A DNA stretch of 64,000 nt, taken from assembly GCF_000018285.1 (NCBI RefSeq), contig NC_009901.1, forward strand, positions 1,611,001 to 1,675,000. The letters run 5' to 3'. The notes below the pieces were generated by a model that made no database searches, was not told the origin of the DNA, and saw only the letters and a program-made list of their open reading frames with translations. This document shows positions 18,722 through 27,294 of the stretch, piece after piece (within the stretch, counting starts at the first letter, position 1; every line of letters begins with the position of its first letter). Origin of the DNA: Shewanella pealeana ATCC 700345. Lineage in GTDB: Bacteria > Pseudomonadota > Gammaproteobacteria > Enterobacterales > Shewanellaceae. The position numbers and the translations under genes were made by a program.

Positions 18722-19168
18722 ATGAAGGCCGTTATCTTATTTGCTGCGTTAGCACTTAGCGCATGCTCTGCGCAAGACAGGTATGTGCAATACGAAACCG
18801 AGGCTCCTAGCTCTTTCCCTAAATTGACTGCCATAGGTTATGCACCACTGGATACTCAGCCAGCAACAGAGCAATCCCAGCGGGTATTAATGGCAATGCA
18901 GGCATCAAAGATTGCCGCTTACCGTGAACTTGCTGAGCAGGTCTATGGTCAGCAACTTAGCGCTACTAGCCAGGTTCGAGATTGGATGTTGGCGGCGGAT
19001 GAAATTCAGGCATCAGTGTCAGGTGTGATCCGCGGTGCTAAGGTCGTGAAGAGTTATCCCGCAGGCGAGCACTATGTGACAGAGCTTGAGCTGGATTTCG
19101 AACAGGTGTGGGCGCTGTATCAGCAGCAAAATCGCTCACAAAGAGTCAAAGAGATTACGTATTTTTAA
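18722..19168 (+). CDS. flgP: Flagellar lipoprotein FlgP (LPP20 family)
   Basis: A 148-residue lipoprotein with signal peptide and lipobox ALSACSA (Cys near residue 15). The core MQASKIAAYRELAEQVYGQQ and the pattern VSGVIRGAKVVKSYPAGEHYVTELEL are typical of LPP20-type FlgP. FlgP forms an outer-membrane-associated ring with FlgO and FlgT in related polar flagella. It starts on the base after the flgO stop. Repeat cluster R2 begins immediately after its stop codon. Confidence 0.9.
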   Translation: MKAVILFAALALSACSAQDRYVQYETEAPSSFPKLTAIGYAPLDTQPATEQSQRVLMAMQASKIAAYRELAEQVYGQQLSATSQVRDWMLAADEIQASVSGVIRGAKVVKSYPAGEHYVTELELDFEQVWALYQQQNRSQRVKEITYF

Positions 19169-19552
19169 GGCTGAGAAGGGCGCTTCGCTTCTAGGAGCTA
19201 GGGCGTTCGCAGGCTCACTTTTTGATTCTAGGACGTTCGCTGGCTCACTTCGAGGACCTAGGGCGGACTTCGTCCTTCTAGGTTCTAGGAAAAGCACAAG
19301 AAAAGACAAACGCTGCGCTGACGGTATAAGCTAAGAAGAGTCTAGGACGCTTCGCTTCTAGGACCTAGGAAAAGCACAAGAAAAGTCAAAAGCTTGCATT
19401 GGTTTTATTTATGCAATTGCTTTGATATTTATGCTTTCCTAGCACCTTCTTTATCTTTAACCTAGGATCTAGAAGTCGCAACGCGACGCCCTCGAAGTGA
19501 CATTCAATTGAGACAAAGTCACGTCCTCGCAGCGCAGCGTCCTTGTTTTAAA
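19169..19552. repeat. Mosaic intergenic repeat cluster R2
   Basis: Fills the gap between convergent flgP and flgN. The left part repeats CGCTTCGCTTCTAGG, CCTAGGAAAAGCACAAG (at least twice) and ACGTTCGCAGGCTCACT-type words. The right part has complementary-type words (CTTTCCTAGCACC, GTCCTCGCAGCGCAGCGTCC). Triloop mini-hairpins include GGAC-TTC-GTCC (19265-19275) and GTCGC-AAC-GCGAC (19475-19487). No credible coding sequence. Confidence 0.85.
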
Positions 19553-19555
19553 CAT

Positions 19556-19981
19556 TTAAGCTTTTAAATTATTACCTAGAGTGGAGATACTTGAGGTTTT
19601 GCCTTTACCGTCATAGGTTAGGCTAGAGGAGTTTCTGCTGACTTGCAGTGCCTGCGAGAATCGATTTAAGCTGGCTAAACTTAATTCAATCAAGGATTCA
19701 TTTTCGGCATTGAGCTGTTGGCATTCGGCTAATAATTGCTTGGTATTAGCTACTTGCTGCGATAGCTCTGGGTCGGTCTTTAACAAGGCTAGATCGGGCT
19801 GCTGTGCAATTATCTCATCATTTTGTTTAAGACTCGCCAATAGATTTGCCTTAGTGCTAGCTAACGACAATAAAACATCGGCCTGCTGTGCGTGCAAAGC
19901 CTGTTTCTCTTGGCTGATCAATTCTTTTAGCTCGGTCAGCACTTGGTGTTGTGAGCTAATGAGTTGAGATAAATTAGTCAT
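19556..19981 (-). CDS. flgN: Flagellar export chaperone FlgN
   Basis: A cytoplasmic chaperone for the hook-filament junction proteins FlgK and FlgL. The protein is about 141 residues and almost wholly helical, with heptad-like coiled-coil pattern (VLTELKELISQEKQALHAQQ) and the FlgN-type C-terminus LNRFSQALQVSRNSSSLTYD. I chose the ATG at 19981, which has ACAGG upstream; an in-frame TTG at 20005 has no ribosome binding site. It is the last gene of the minus-strand flgA-flgM-flgN group, an arrangement usual for polar-flagellum loci. Confidence 0.85.
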   Translation of the reverse strand: MTNLSQLISSQHQVLTELKELISQEKQALHAQQADVLLSLASTKANLLASLKQNDEIIAQQPDLALLKTDPELSQQVANTKQLLAECQQLNAENESLIELSLASLNRFSQALQVSRNSSSLTYDGKGKTSSISTLGNNLKA

Positions 19982-20077
19982 AATGGCCTGTCTATTTTGA
20001 GTCAAACGTGTTGGTTACTTTTTATTTTGTAGAGCCCAGTGACCGCGACGTTGTAAACGAAAGCTGGAACACAGGGC

Positions 20078-20395
20078 TTAACTTAAATCTTTAAGATCAT
20101 TCTCAAAGCTAGCGATGTTAGTTGCCAGTTTTTCAGGATCGATTTTATAACGACCTTCAGCTATTGCCGCTTTGATTGCATCTACTTTCTTTTGATCGAT
20201 TTCAGGCATGTCAGCCATCTTAGTCTGTACGTTTTGGATTTGCTGAGCCTGCGCCGTAATCGACACTGAATCAGTTTTCTGTGCGCTTTGAGCCGGCGCC
20301 GACGGTGCGGTTTGAGCCGGTGCACCTTTCGCATTCATACCCATGCCAATACGAGTATTGGCATGGGTATTTACTTGTTTAATATCAATAGCCAT
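20078..20395 (-). CDS. flgM: Anti-sigma28 factor FlgM
   Basis: Small cytoplasmic inhibitor of FliA, exported once the hook is complete so that late genes switch on. About 105 residues, with a disordered Ala/Pro/Gln-rich N-terminal half. The C-terminal binding region is VDAIKAAIAEGRYKIDPEKL then ATNI, the FlgM signature. I use the ATG at 20395 (MAIDIKQV), which fits other FlgM proteins, over an in-frame TTG at 20407. A sigma28 promoter lies just upstream, giving the known feedback. Odd feature: a perfect 16-bp inverted repeat within codons 9-20 (20337-20370). Confidence 0.93.
   Translation of the reverse strand: MAIDIKQVNTHANTRIGMGMNAKGAPAQTAPSAPAQSAQKTDSVSITAQAQQIQNVQTKMADMPEIDQKKVDAIKAAIAEGRYKIDPEKLATNIASFENDLKDLS
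20337..20370 (-). repeat. Perfect 16-bp inverted repeat inside flgM
   Basis: Arms ATACCCATGCCAATAC and GTATTGGCATGGGTAT with only GA between. It lies in the coding sequence, 26-59 nt after the flgM start. The mRNA could form a very stable hairpin there, although a 2-nt centre means the innermost pair would open to form a loop. Confidence 0.95.
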
Positions 20396-20436
20396 TTTGA
20401 GATCCAACAGTTAATAAAGAGAGTTTATTACACATG

Positions 20437-20463
20437 CTATCGGCAGCATGACTCAATACTTTA
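20437..20463 (-). promoter_or_regulatory. Sigma28 (FliA) promoter of flgM
   Basis: On the minus strand: TAAAGTAT, 11 nt, GCCGATAG, a near-perfect FliA match. The start of transcription would be about 35 nt before the flgM ATG. The -10 box is spanned by the inverted repeat CATGCT / AGCATG (20434-20451). Confidence 0.88.
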
Positions 20464-20492
20464 GGATTTTTTCATTCATACACTCTTACATT

Positions 20493-21266
20493 TTACATTC
20501 TTACTTCGACTTGGCCAACGCCAGTGACACGTGCATCGAGTTTTTTATGTGAATGACTATTTTTAATCCGAATTTTATCGCCAACGTTACCATCATGCAG
20601 TGCTTCACCGACGGTTTTAATCTCAAAATTTTCAGAACGTGCATATATCGATACACTGTCGCCCTTGCAAACGATACAGAGTTGATTAGCAAAAATAGGC
20701 TGTCCCGGTGCGACACGTCTTTTTAGTCTTGCACCTACAACTTGAGATATCTCCTCAAATTGCTGACCGCGAAGATTGCTCTGCTCGATATATTCGATCT
20801 CAATATCACCGCGAGCGAGCAAGTCTCCGGGGCCCATGGTCGACTTTGCCACAACGATGGGATAGAGGATATCGACTCGAACCGAGAGAAAAATCTGCCA
20901 TGGGTAGCTTAAATCAGGGCTGTTACAGCTAATTCTAACGGTATTGTTACGGCGGATAGCGCGGTCACTGGCTATCTCTGCTTTAATTGGCAGGTAACAA
21001 TTAGGTAAATTGACTCGGGTATCTAGACTTTGCGGAGTGATATTTATCCGAGCTTTTTCAGGAGCCTCTATTTTTTGTTCTACTGCGGCTATAGCTAATC
21101 GAGATATGGTCGATATAGAAGGAATACTGGCAGGTTCAGCTGCAAGTGCTAGAGTTGGCATCACAAGTATGATGAAAAACGAGCCAATAAAAGCTTTTAT
21201 AATGAATGCAGTAGCTTGATTCGCTAGAATGCGCGTATATTTGGGGATGTGTTGGACCGCAGTCAT
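20493..21266 (-). CDS. flgA: Flagellar P-ring assembly chaperone FlgA
   Basis: Periplasmic chaperone required for P-ring (FlgI) polymerisation. 257 residues with an N-terminal signal segment (FIIKAFIGSFFIILVMPTLA) and the SAF-type domain of FlgA (VVAKSTMGPGDLLARGDIEI, then RRVAPGQPIFANQLC). It ends with VGQVEVRM, a usual FlgA ending. AAGGATAGAG precedes the ATG. It is the first gene of the minus-strand flgA-flgM-flgN group and is divergent to cheV. A sigma54-type box lies about 80 nt upstream. Confidence 0.93.
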   Translation of the reverse strand: MTAVQHIPKYTRILANQATAFIIKAFIGSFFIILVMPTLALAAEPASIPSISTISRLAIAAVEQKIEAPEKARINITPQSLDTRVNLPNCYLPIKAEIASDRAIRRNNTVRISCNSPDLSYPWQIFLSVRVDILYPIVVAKSTMGPGDLLARGDIEIEYIEQSNLRGQQFEEISQVVGARLKRRVAPGQPIFANQLCIVCKGDSVSIYARSENFEIKTVGEALHDGNVGDKIRIKNSHSHKKLDARVTGVGQVEVRM

Positions 21267-21342
21267 CTCTATCCTTTTGCATCGGTGGGCGTCATTAGTT
21301 TGACTGAAATTGCTTTGTTTAACTCAGATATGCCTTAGTTAA

Positions 21343-21358
21343 GCAAGTAGTATGCCTA
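21343..21358 (-). promoter_or_regulatory. Sigma54 promoter of flgA
   Basis: Minus strand TAGGCATACTACTTGC: GG and GC elements with the exact sigma54 spacing and a full TTGC. It lies about 80 nt before the flgA start. Confidence 0.7.
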
Positions 21359-21476
21359 AAAAGGAAAGATGTATGGAATTGATCGGTAGAGACCTGAATT
21401 CAGTATTTATTTGCGCAGTTCTTTTAATTTTAATTAGATATAAGCCTATGAGATGTAGGTACAAGGCAAAAAATTT

Positions 21477-22397
21477 ATGTCGACTATTCTTGAATCAGTA
21501 AACAAACGGACCCAATTGGTAGGTCAGAATCGATTGGAGTTATTGTTATTTAAACTAAATGGACGTCAACGATTCGGAATTAACGTGTTTAAAGTTAAAG
21601 AGGTATTGCAGTGTCCTCCATTAACTACTCTGCCTAAGTTGAACTCAAAAGTACGCGGTATCGCCCATGTACGTGGTATGACAATTTCGGTGATTGATTT
21701 GAGTGCTGCAACAGGTGGGCGTCCAATAGAGGATGTTAGTAACTGTTTCATTATCATCTCCGAGTATAATCGCAGCGTACAAGGCTTTTTGGTGAGTTCG
21801 GTTGAGCGTATCATCAACATGAACTGGGAAGCCATTATGCCGCCGCCTCAAGGGGCTGGGAAATACTCTTATCTTACTGCGGTGACAGAGATTGATAATG
21901 AACTAGTTGAAATTTTAGACGTTGAGAAAATTCTCGATGAGATCTCGCCTGTTAATACTGAAACCAGTAAAGAACTGAATGATGCTTTAACCCTTGATAC
22001 GAATCAGCACTACCATATTATGGTTATTGATGATTCTTCGGTGGCACGTAAACAGATAATTAGGGCGTTGACTTCGCTGGATCTACAAATCGATACCGCA
22101 AAAGATGGCAAAGAGGCGTTAGAAAAGCTCAGAGCCATAGCAGTGGGATGTGAAGATGTTTCAACGGAAATTCCTTTGATTATTTCAGACATTGAGATGC
22201 CAGAGATGGACGGTTATACCTTAACGGCTGAGATCCGAGATGACCCTAAGCTTAAGAATATCAAAGTGGTATTACACACTTCACTCAGTGGCGTGTTTAA
22301 TCAGGCTATGGTGCAAAAAGTCGGTGCAAATGATTTTATCGCGAAATTTAATCCCGATGAGTTAGCGGCTGCGGTGAACAAGCACTTAAGTCTTTAG
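21477..22397 (+). CDS. cheV: Chemotaxis protein CheV
   Basis: Chemotaxis coupling protein: a CheW-like domain (about residues 18-160) fused to a response-regulator receiver domain (about 178-305). The receiver keeps the acidic pair D185-D186, the phosphorylation site D238 (ISDIEMPEMDGY), T268 and K290. It would couple receptors to CheA and adapt by phosphorylation. It is 306 residues, standard length. It is divergent to flgA and followed by cheR after 139 nt, the usual cheV-cheR-flgB order of Shewanella, Vibrio and Pseudomonas. Confidence 0.95.
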   Translation: MSTILESVNKRTQLVGQNRLELLLFKLNGRQRFGINVFKVKEVLQCPPLTTLPKLNSKVRGIAHVRGMTISVIDLSAATGGRPIEDVSNCFIIISEYNRSVQGFLVSSVERIINMNWEAIMPPPQGAGKYSYLTAVTEIDNELVEILDVEKILDEISPVNTETSKELNDALTLDTNQHYHIMVIDDSSVARKQIIRALTSLDLQIDTAKDGKEALEKLRAIAVGCEDVSTEIPLIISDIEMPEMDGYTLTAEIRDDPKLKNIKVVLHTSLSGVFNQAMVQKVGANDFIAKFNPDELAAAVNKHLSL

Positions 22398-22536
22398 TAG
22401 GGGAATTTAGCGAAGTCGGAAACATCTCTTGCTTGTGTTTCCTTTGCTGCTAAGGTATAACGCTGCGTTCGTTTTTTGGCTGTATTTAACCTTGTTGGGT
22501 CGAAGCGGTTTGTTTTATTGATATTAGGATAATAGA

Positions 22537-23370
22537 GTGTCAAATAAGTCTCTTGCAGAGAATGAGTACAAGCAATTTAGATTATTCCTAGAGCAGCACA
22601 GCGGTATCGTGCTGGGAGAGAACAAGCTGTATTTGGTGCGAAGCCGATTAGCGCCTCTAATGGGTAAGTATAACTTGCCCTCCTTATCAGAAGTGGTAAA
22701 GCAGTCGATGAAGCCGACAGAGCGTCAGTTGCGCACTGAGGTTATCGATGCCATGACCACAAACGAAACATTATGGTTTCGAGACCGTTATCCTTTCGAG
22801 TTGTTATCGAACACTATATTACCGACATTCAGCCGTTTAGGGCGTCCGGTAAAGATCTGGTCGGCTGCTTGTTCATCAGGGCAAGAGCCATATTCTTTGG
22901 CGATGACCATCTTAGAGCACCAACAACGTAAGCCTGGGAGTTTGCCGGGTAATGCCAGTATTTTGGCAACCGATCTGTCACCATCTATGCTAGAACGTTG
23001 TAAAGGTGCTGAGTATGATAATCTCGCTTTAGGCAGAGGCTTGTCAGACGAACGTAAGCGTCAGTTTTTTGATACTTTGCCTTCGGGTAACATGGTGGTT
23101 AAAGATAACGTTAAGCGTTTGGTTAACTTCCGAGCGCATAACTTACTCGAGAGTTATACCTTACTCGGCAAGTTCGATATTATTTTTTGCCGCAATGTAT
23201 TGATCTATTTCTCTCCTGAGGCAAAGCGGAAAATACTGCGGCAATTTGCTGCCGCATTAAATCCTAACGGCATTCTGTTTCTTGGCGCATCTGAGTCTAT
23301 AGCTGGCTTGTCCGATGAATTTGATATGATCCGTTGTAATCCTGGGATCTATTATCAGAAGCGAGTTTAA
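22537..23370 (+). CDS. cheR: Chemotaxis protein methyltransferase CheR
   Basis: Methylates glutamates of chemoreceptors for adaptation, using S-adenosylmethionine. 277 residues with the CheR N-terminal helical domain (about 8-75) and the catalytic domain. Signatures are TTNETLWFRDRYPFELL, KIWSAACSSGQEPYSLAMT (SAM site) and FDIIFCRNVLIYFS. No VEEGVGS-type C-terminal tether is needed here. The start is GTG with AGGAT upstream. A strong terminator follows, separating it from the flgB operon. Confidence 0.95.
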   Translation: MSNKSLAENEYKQFRLFLEQHSGIVLGENKLYLVRSRLAPLMGKYNLPSLSEVVKQSMKPTERQLRTEVIDAMTTNETLWFRDRYPFELLSNTILPTFSRLGRPVKIWSAACSSGQEPYSLAMTILEHQQRKPGSLPGNASILATDLSPSMLERCKGAEYDNLALGRGLSDERKRQFFDTLPSGNMVVKDNVKRLVNFRAHNLLESYTLLGKFDIIFCRNVLIYFSPEAKRKILRQFAAALNPNGILFLGASESIAGLSDEFDMIRCNPGIYYQKRV

Positions 23371-23399
23371 TCTCGGCCTGAACAGCACTCTGTAAAGCA

Positions 23400-23426
23400 A
23401 ACGCGTCTCTCTAGACGCGTTTTTTG
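23400..23426 (+). terminator. Terminator of cheR
   Basis: 8-bp perfect stem ACGCGTCT / AGACGCGT with CTCT loop and a run of six T. It lies 30 nt after the cheR stop. Confidence 0.93.
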
Positions 23427-23485
23427 TTTCTGACTAAACCTACTTGAACTCATTCTCTCCATAAACTTCTATTTATTATATTAAT

Positions 23486-23501
23486 TTGGCATAACTATTG
23501 C
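23486..23501 (+). promoter_or_regulatory. Sigma54 promoter of flgBCDE
   Basis: TTGGCATAACTATTGC matches the sigma54 consensus (TTGGCACG-N4-TTGC) at all key bases. It is 34 nt before the flgB ATG. Confidence 0.9.
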
Positions 23502-23535
23502 TTTATTTCAGCCATAGAGCTGAGGAGGCAATTTT

Positions 23536-23934
23536 ATGGCGATTAGTTTTGATAAAGCGTTAGGAGTTCACCAACACACTTTGGGCGTTCGTTCCCAACG
23601 TGCAGAGATCCTATCTTCAAATATTGCTAACGCCGATACGCCTGGCTACAAGGCTCGCGATGTTGATTTTTCAAAAGCAATGAACGCGGCCCAATCTCAG
23701 CAAACAGGTTTAGCTATGGCGAAAAGTGACAGTAAGCACTTCGATATGGCGGCGTTAACTCAGCAGCATTTAGGCTATAGAGTGCCAAATCAGCCAGATA
23801 CCGGTGACGGTAACACTGTCGATATTCAGCAAGAGCAGTCTGCATTTATGCAAAATGCGCTTGAATATCAGATGTCACTGGGTTTTCTAGACAGTAAGTT
23901 CTCTGGTATGAAAAAAGCGATTAGAGGCGATTAA
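23536..23934 (+). CDS. flgB: Flagellar proximal rod protein FlgB
   Basis: Proximal rod subunit of the basal body, exported by the flagellar type III system. 132 residues, the usual size. The rod-family signature is [19 protein letters not shown] near residue 34. Strong ribosome binding site (GAGGAGG). First gene of the flgBCDE operon, with a sigma54 promoter directly upstream; flgC follows after 2 nt. Confidence 0.96.
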   Translation: MAISFDKALGVHQHTLGVRSQRAEILSSNIANADTPGYKARDVDFSKAMNAAQSQQTGLAMAKSDSKHFDMAALTQQHLGYRVPNQPDTGDGNTVDIQQEQSAFMQNALEYQMSLGFLDSKFSGMKKAIRGD

Positions 23935-23936
23935 TT

Positions 23937-24353
23937 ATGAGCTTATTTAATATTTTCAATGTTGCAGGGTCTGGAATGTCGGCTCAGTCGGTCAGACTCA
24001 ATACCACTGCCAGTAACATAGCTAACGCCGATTCAGTATCGAGCAGTGTTGGAGAGACCTACCGCGCTCGTCATCCAATCTTTGAAGCCGAAATGAGTAA
24101 AGCGCAGCAGCATCAAAGCGCTGCGCAATCGGTGGCAGTTAAAGGGATTGTAGAAAGTGACTTACCCCTAAATAAAGAGTTTTCGCCAGATCACCCAATG
24201 GCGGACACCGACGGCTTTATCTATAAGCCAAATGTCAATGTGATGGAAGAGATGGCGAATATGATCTCAGCCTCTCGTTCTTATCAAATGAATGTTCAAG
24301 TCACTGAAGCCGCTAAATCTATGCTTCAGCAGACACTTAGAATAGGCAAATAA
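23937..24353 (+). CDS. flgC: Flagellar proximal rod protein FlgC
   Basis: Rod subunit that assembles with FlgB and FlgF. 138 residues. Family motifs are LNTTASNIANADSVSS near residue 22 and the C-terminal PNVNVMEEMANMISASRSYQ. Begins 2 nt after flgB, so it is cotranslated with it. Confidence 0.96.
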   Translation: MSLFNIFNVAGSGMSAQSVRLNTTASNIANADSVSSSVGETYRARHPIFEAEMSKAQQHQSAAQSVAVKGIVESDLPLNKEFSPDHPMADTDGFIYKPNVNVMEEMANMISASRSYQMNVQVTEAAKSMLQQTLRIGK

Positions 24354-24378
24354 ACTCAGTGAAAGCTGGAGGTAAATT

Positions 24379-25191
24379 TTGAGCCTTATTAATCCGCTAA
24401 CCGCAACGCAGACGGCGCCGAGTCAGACTCCGCAGGCGAATGCTATTTCGCCGCAAACAGCTGCTACAGCGACCCAGAGTTCGACTGCATCGGCAACGAA
24501 CACTGAACAGACATCCACAGGGAATCCATTTCTTGATGGCTTACGTCTGCCAGAAGAAAATCCTATTCCTGAACCTAATAGTCAGGAGTTGACCCAAGAG
24601 GATTTCTTTTCGCTGTTAAGCCAACAGTTGTCTATGCAAGATCCGTTTAAGCCTGTTGAAAATGATCAGATGATCCAGCAGATGGCTTCTTTTTCAACCG
24701 TAGATGGGATCAGCAAGCTCAATGAAGAGATTATTAATCTCAATGCATTAACCAGTTCGAGTCAGGCGTTACAGGCATCAGGTCTTGTTGGCCAAAAGGT
24801 GCTGATCCCGTCTGACACCGCACATATATCGGCTGAAGATCCGAGTATGAAGGGCATCATAAGTACGCCAGAGCCTATTGAATCTGTCATTGTTCGTATT
24901 GAGGACGAAAAAGGTCAGCTCATCACAACTTACAATGTGGATGGCAGTGCTGGTGGCAATATCGATGTGAGCTGGGATGGTTTAGATAAGAACGGTGAGC
25001 CTGTTGCGGAGGGGAACTATACCTTCAAAGCCAGCGGCAAGGTAGGTGGTACAAGCGAAGAGCTACCTGTATCGACTTATGCTCATGTTACTAGTGTTTC
25101 ACTTGGAACCGCAGCTACGGGCGCTATTTTAAATTTACGTGGTGTCGGCGGTATTAAGATCAGCGATGTACTAGCTGTATCTGAAACCTAA
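24379..25191 (+). CDS. flgD: Flagellar hook cap / hook assembly protein FlgD
   Basis: Scaffold that caps the growing hook. 270 residues: a Gln/Thr/Ala-rich N-terminal stretch of about 55 residues, the conserved TQEDFFSLLSQQLSMQDPFK segment (about residues 74-93), then the FlgD FnIII/tudor-like domain containing SAGGNIDVSWDGLDKNGEPV. The start is TTG, supported by a GGAGG ribosome binding site 6 nt upstream. Confidence 0.95.
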   Translation: MSLINPLTATQTAPSQTPQANAISPQTAATATQSSTASATNTEQTSTGNPFLDGLRLPEENPIPEPNSQELTQEDFFSLLSQQLSMQDPFKPVENDQMIQQMASFSTVDGISKLNEEIINLNALTSSSQALQASGLVGQKVLIPSDTAHISAEDPSMKGIISTPEPIESVIVRIEDEKGQLITTYNVDGSAGGNIDVSWDGLDKNGEPVAEGNYTFKASGKVGGTSEELPVSTYAHVTSVSLGTAATGAILNLRGVGGIKISDVLAVSET

Positions 25192-25276
25192 ACTAGAACT
25201 CATTTTGCGAGATATTTGCGCTCAATATGAGCAGCAAACGTCTTGAAATAGAATTAAACAAGGATTGAGGTGAATC

Positions 25277-26638
25277 ATGTCATTTAACATTGCATTGAGC
25301 GGTATATCGTCTGCACAAAAAGACCTAAATACAACGGCAAACAACATCGCTAACGTTAACACCACAGGCTTTAAAGAATCTCGTGCTGAATTTGCTGATG
25401 TTTATGCGAGTTCTATATTTGCCAATAGTAAAACCACTGTGGGCGGCGGCGTGGCAACCAGTCAAGTCGCTCAGCAGTTTCATCAAGGCAGCATGCAGTT
25501 TACCAATAACTCGCTCGACATGGCGATTAATGGTGGTGGCTTCTTCGTGACTTCATCTGAAGTAGGTTCGCAAGATCACTCATTTACTCGTGCAGGTGCA
25601 TTTAAGTTTGACTCAAACAACTATATCGTTGATTCTGCAGGTAACTTCTTACAGACCTTCCCGGTAGATAAAGATGGAAATTCTACATCTGTAAGTTTAA
25701 CTACCACTAAGCCTGTACAAATTCCAGATACCGCAGGTAGCCCGGTTAAGACAGATCAAGTCGGTATTCAGATGAACCTCAACGCGGGTGAGTCTACATT
25801 GGATCCTGCTGCTTTCGATCCCGATGATCCTGAGACCTTTAACAACTCAACATCGGTGACCATATACGACTCTCTCGGCGAGCCACATATTCTTACCTCT
25901 TACTTCGTACGACCACCTAATGCAGCCCATATAGGTGAGAGTAACTGGGTAGCGTTTTATGCCGTGGACGGTAAGCCTGTTGATTTGGACCCAGCTGCTG
26001 GTGAGTATGATATCGATACCGATGGCGATGGCGCAGTTGATGGACAAGCAAGTGCTGAGAACGCGGCGGGTTGGAAAGGCGCTGCAGTTTCTTTCAATGA
26101 CACTGGGGCGTATACAGGTAGTAATCCAGCCGTTATCACTACTGAAGCCCTTGGTGTTGGCGGCGCTAACGTATTAGGCCCAGGTGCAGACGGTAGCCAG
26201 ACGCTAACGCTTGATTTCAATAATCCAACTCAGTATGCATCGCCATTTGAGGTCACGGAGTTGAATCAAAATGGTACAACAGTTGGCCGTTTGACCAACG
26301 TTGAAGTCGGCGCAGATGGTCTGATTAACGCAAGCTACAGTAACGGCTCTACGGTACCTCTAGCACGCGTTGCTTTGGTAAGCTTTGCTAACGAGCAGGG
26401 GTTGTCTCAGGCGGGTAACACCTCTTGGAAAGCCAGCTTAGATTCGGGCCCAGCACTAGCGGGTGAAGCGAACAGTGGTACCTTTGGTAGCATTCGCTCA
26501 TCGGCGCTTGAGCAGTCAAACGTTGATTTGACTACCGAGTTAGTCGACTTGATCTCGGCGCAGCGTAACTTCCAGGCGAACTCAAGAACCCTAGAAGTGA
26601 ATAACACGCTACAACAGACAGTGTTGCAAATTCGATAA
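25277..26638 (+). CDS. flgE: Flagellar hook protein FlgE
   Basis: Structural subunit of the hook. 453 residues, with the N-terminal rod/hook motif LNTTANNIANVNTTGFKESR (about 17-36), a large variable middle, and C-terminal EQSNVDLTTELVDLISAQRN then FQANSRTLEV. Last gene of the flgBCDE part. Repeat cluster R3 follows right after the stop and separates it from flgF, which has its own sigma54 promoter. Confidence 0.96.
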   Translation: MSFNIALSGISSAQKDLNTTANNIANVNTTGFKESRAEFADVYASSIFANSKTTVGGGVATSQVAQQFHQGSMQFTNNSLDMAINGGGFFVTSSEVGSQDHSFTRAGAFKFDSNNYIVDSAGNFLQTFPVDKDGNSTSVSLTTTKPVQIPDTAGSPVKTDQVGIQMNLNAGESTLDPAAFDPDDPETFNNSTSVTIYDSLGEPHILTSYFVRPPNAAHIGESNWVAFYAVDGKPVDLDPAAGEYDIDTDGDGAVDGQASAENAAGWKGAAVSFNDTGAYTGSNPAVITTEALGVGGANVLGPGADGSQTLTLDFNNPTQYASPFEVTELNQNGTTVGRLTNVEVGADGLINASYSNGSTVPLARVALVSFANEQGLSQAGNTSWKASLDSGPALAGEANSGTFGSIRSSALEQSNVDLTTELVDLISAQRNFQANSRTLEVNNTLQQTVLQIR

Positions 26639-26639
26639 G

Positions 26640-27239
26640 CGTTAAAAGCTAAGAAGGGCGGACTCCGTCCTTCTAGGTCGCTTCGCTTCTAGGACGTTCG
26701 CAGGCTCACTGCGAGGTCCTAGGAAAAGCACAATCAAATGCAAAGGCTGAGATGAACGCTTCGCTCACGGAAGACAGAACGTTCGCAGGCTTACTCTCAG
26801 AACGCTGCGCTGACGGTATAAGCGAAGAAGAATCTAGAACGCTTCGCTTCGAGGTCGCCCTTCGGGCTTCTAGGACCTAGGAAAAGCACATGCAAAGGCT
26901 GGGATGAACGCTTCGCTTACGGAAAACAGAACGCTGTGCTGACGGTGCAAGCTAAGATGATTTAAGCTGAGACGGTTAAAGCTAAGACGGTTAAAGCTAA
27001 GATCTTTCGCGAATAAGCCAGAAGCTGAGTCTTCTGGTTTTTTATTGCCTTCGTTTTAATCTTTTAAGCTTTCCGTAAGCGAAGCCACGTGCCGTAAGGC
27101 CGCTGGCCGTTCGTCTTTGCTCTTCCTAGAACCTGCTTTTCCTAGCACCTAGCGCCTTCTTTATCTTTAAGTCGCAACGCGACGCCCTCGAAGTGACGTA
27201 GTCACGTCCTAGCAGCGGAGCGCCCTTCCTTTTCTCTAT
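26640..27239. repeat. Mosaic intergenic repeat cluster R3 (between flgE and flgF)
   Basis: About 600 bp without a gene. The left half carries two copies of a unit of roughly 130 bp: CCTAGGAAAAGCACA, then CAAAGGCTGAGATGAACGC, TTCGCTCACGG, GAACGTTCGCAGGC and CGCTGCGCTGACGG. It then has three copies of a GACGGTTAAAGCTAA-like 15-mer, a terminator-like hairpin (27018-27043), and reversed-type words (TTCCGTAAGCGAAGCC, CTTTTCCTAGCACC). Triloop mini-hairpins: GGAC-TCC-GTCC (26660-26670), GCCC-TTC-GGGC (26857-26867), GGCC-GCT-GGCC (27098-27108), GTCGC-AAC-GCGAC (27171-27183), GTGAC-GTA-GTCAC (27193-27205). It ends directly at the flgF promoter. Confidence 0.88.
27018..27043 (+). terminator. Terminator-like hairpin in cluster R3
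   Basis: CCAGAAG / CTTCTGG stem, CTGAGT loop, then six T. It would end read-through from flgBCDE. The 62 bp around it (27005-27066) are identical to 43517-43578 in cluster R5. Confidence 0.85.
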
Positions 27240-27240
27240 C

Positions 27241-27256
27241 TTGGCACGATGTTTGC
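27241..27256 (+). promoter_or_regulatory. Sigma54 promoter of flgFGHIJKL
   Basis: TTGGCACGATGTTTGC is a perfect consensus sigma54 element, 39 nt before the flgF start. It begins within a few bases of the end of repeat cluster R3. Confidence 0.93.
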
Positions 27257-27294
27257 TATTTATTTCGTTAGACGGAAGTTTGACGGAGTATCAA

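Noticed and set aside
19169..19552. CRISPR array in the repeat clusters
   Set aside because: Repeats are not evenly spaced, have no uniform spacers, and no cas gene is nearby.
27241..27294. Extended N-terminus of flgF
   Set aside because: The extra 18 codons begin on the sigma54 promoter itself, upstream of the expected transcript start.
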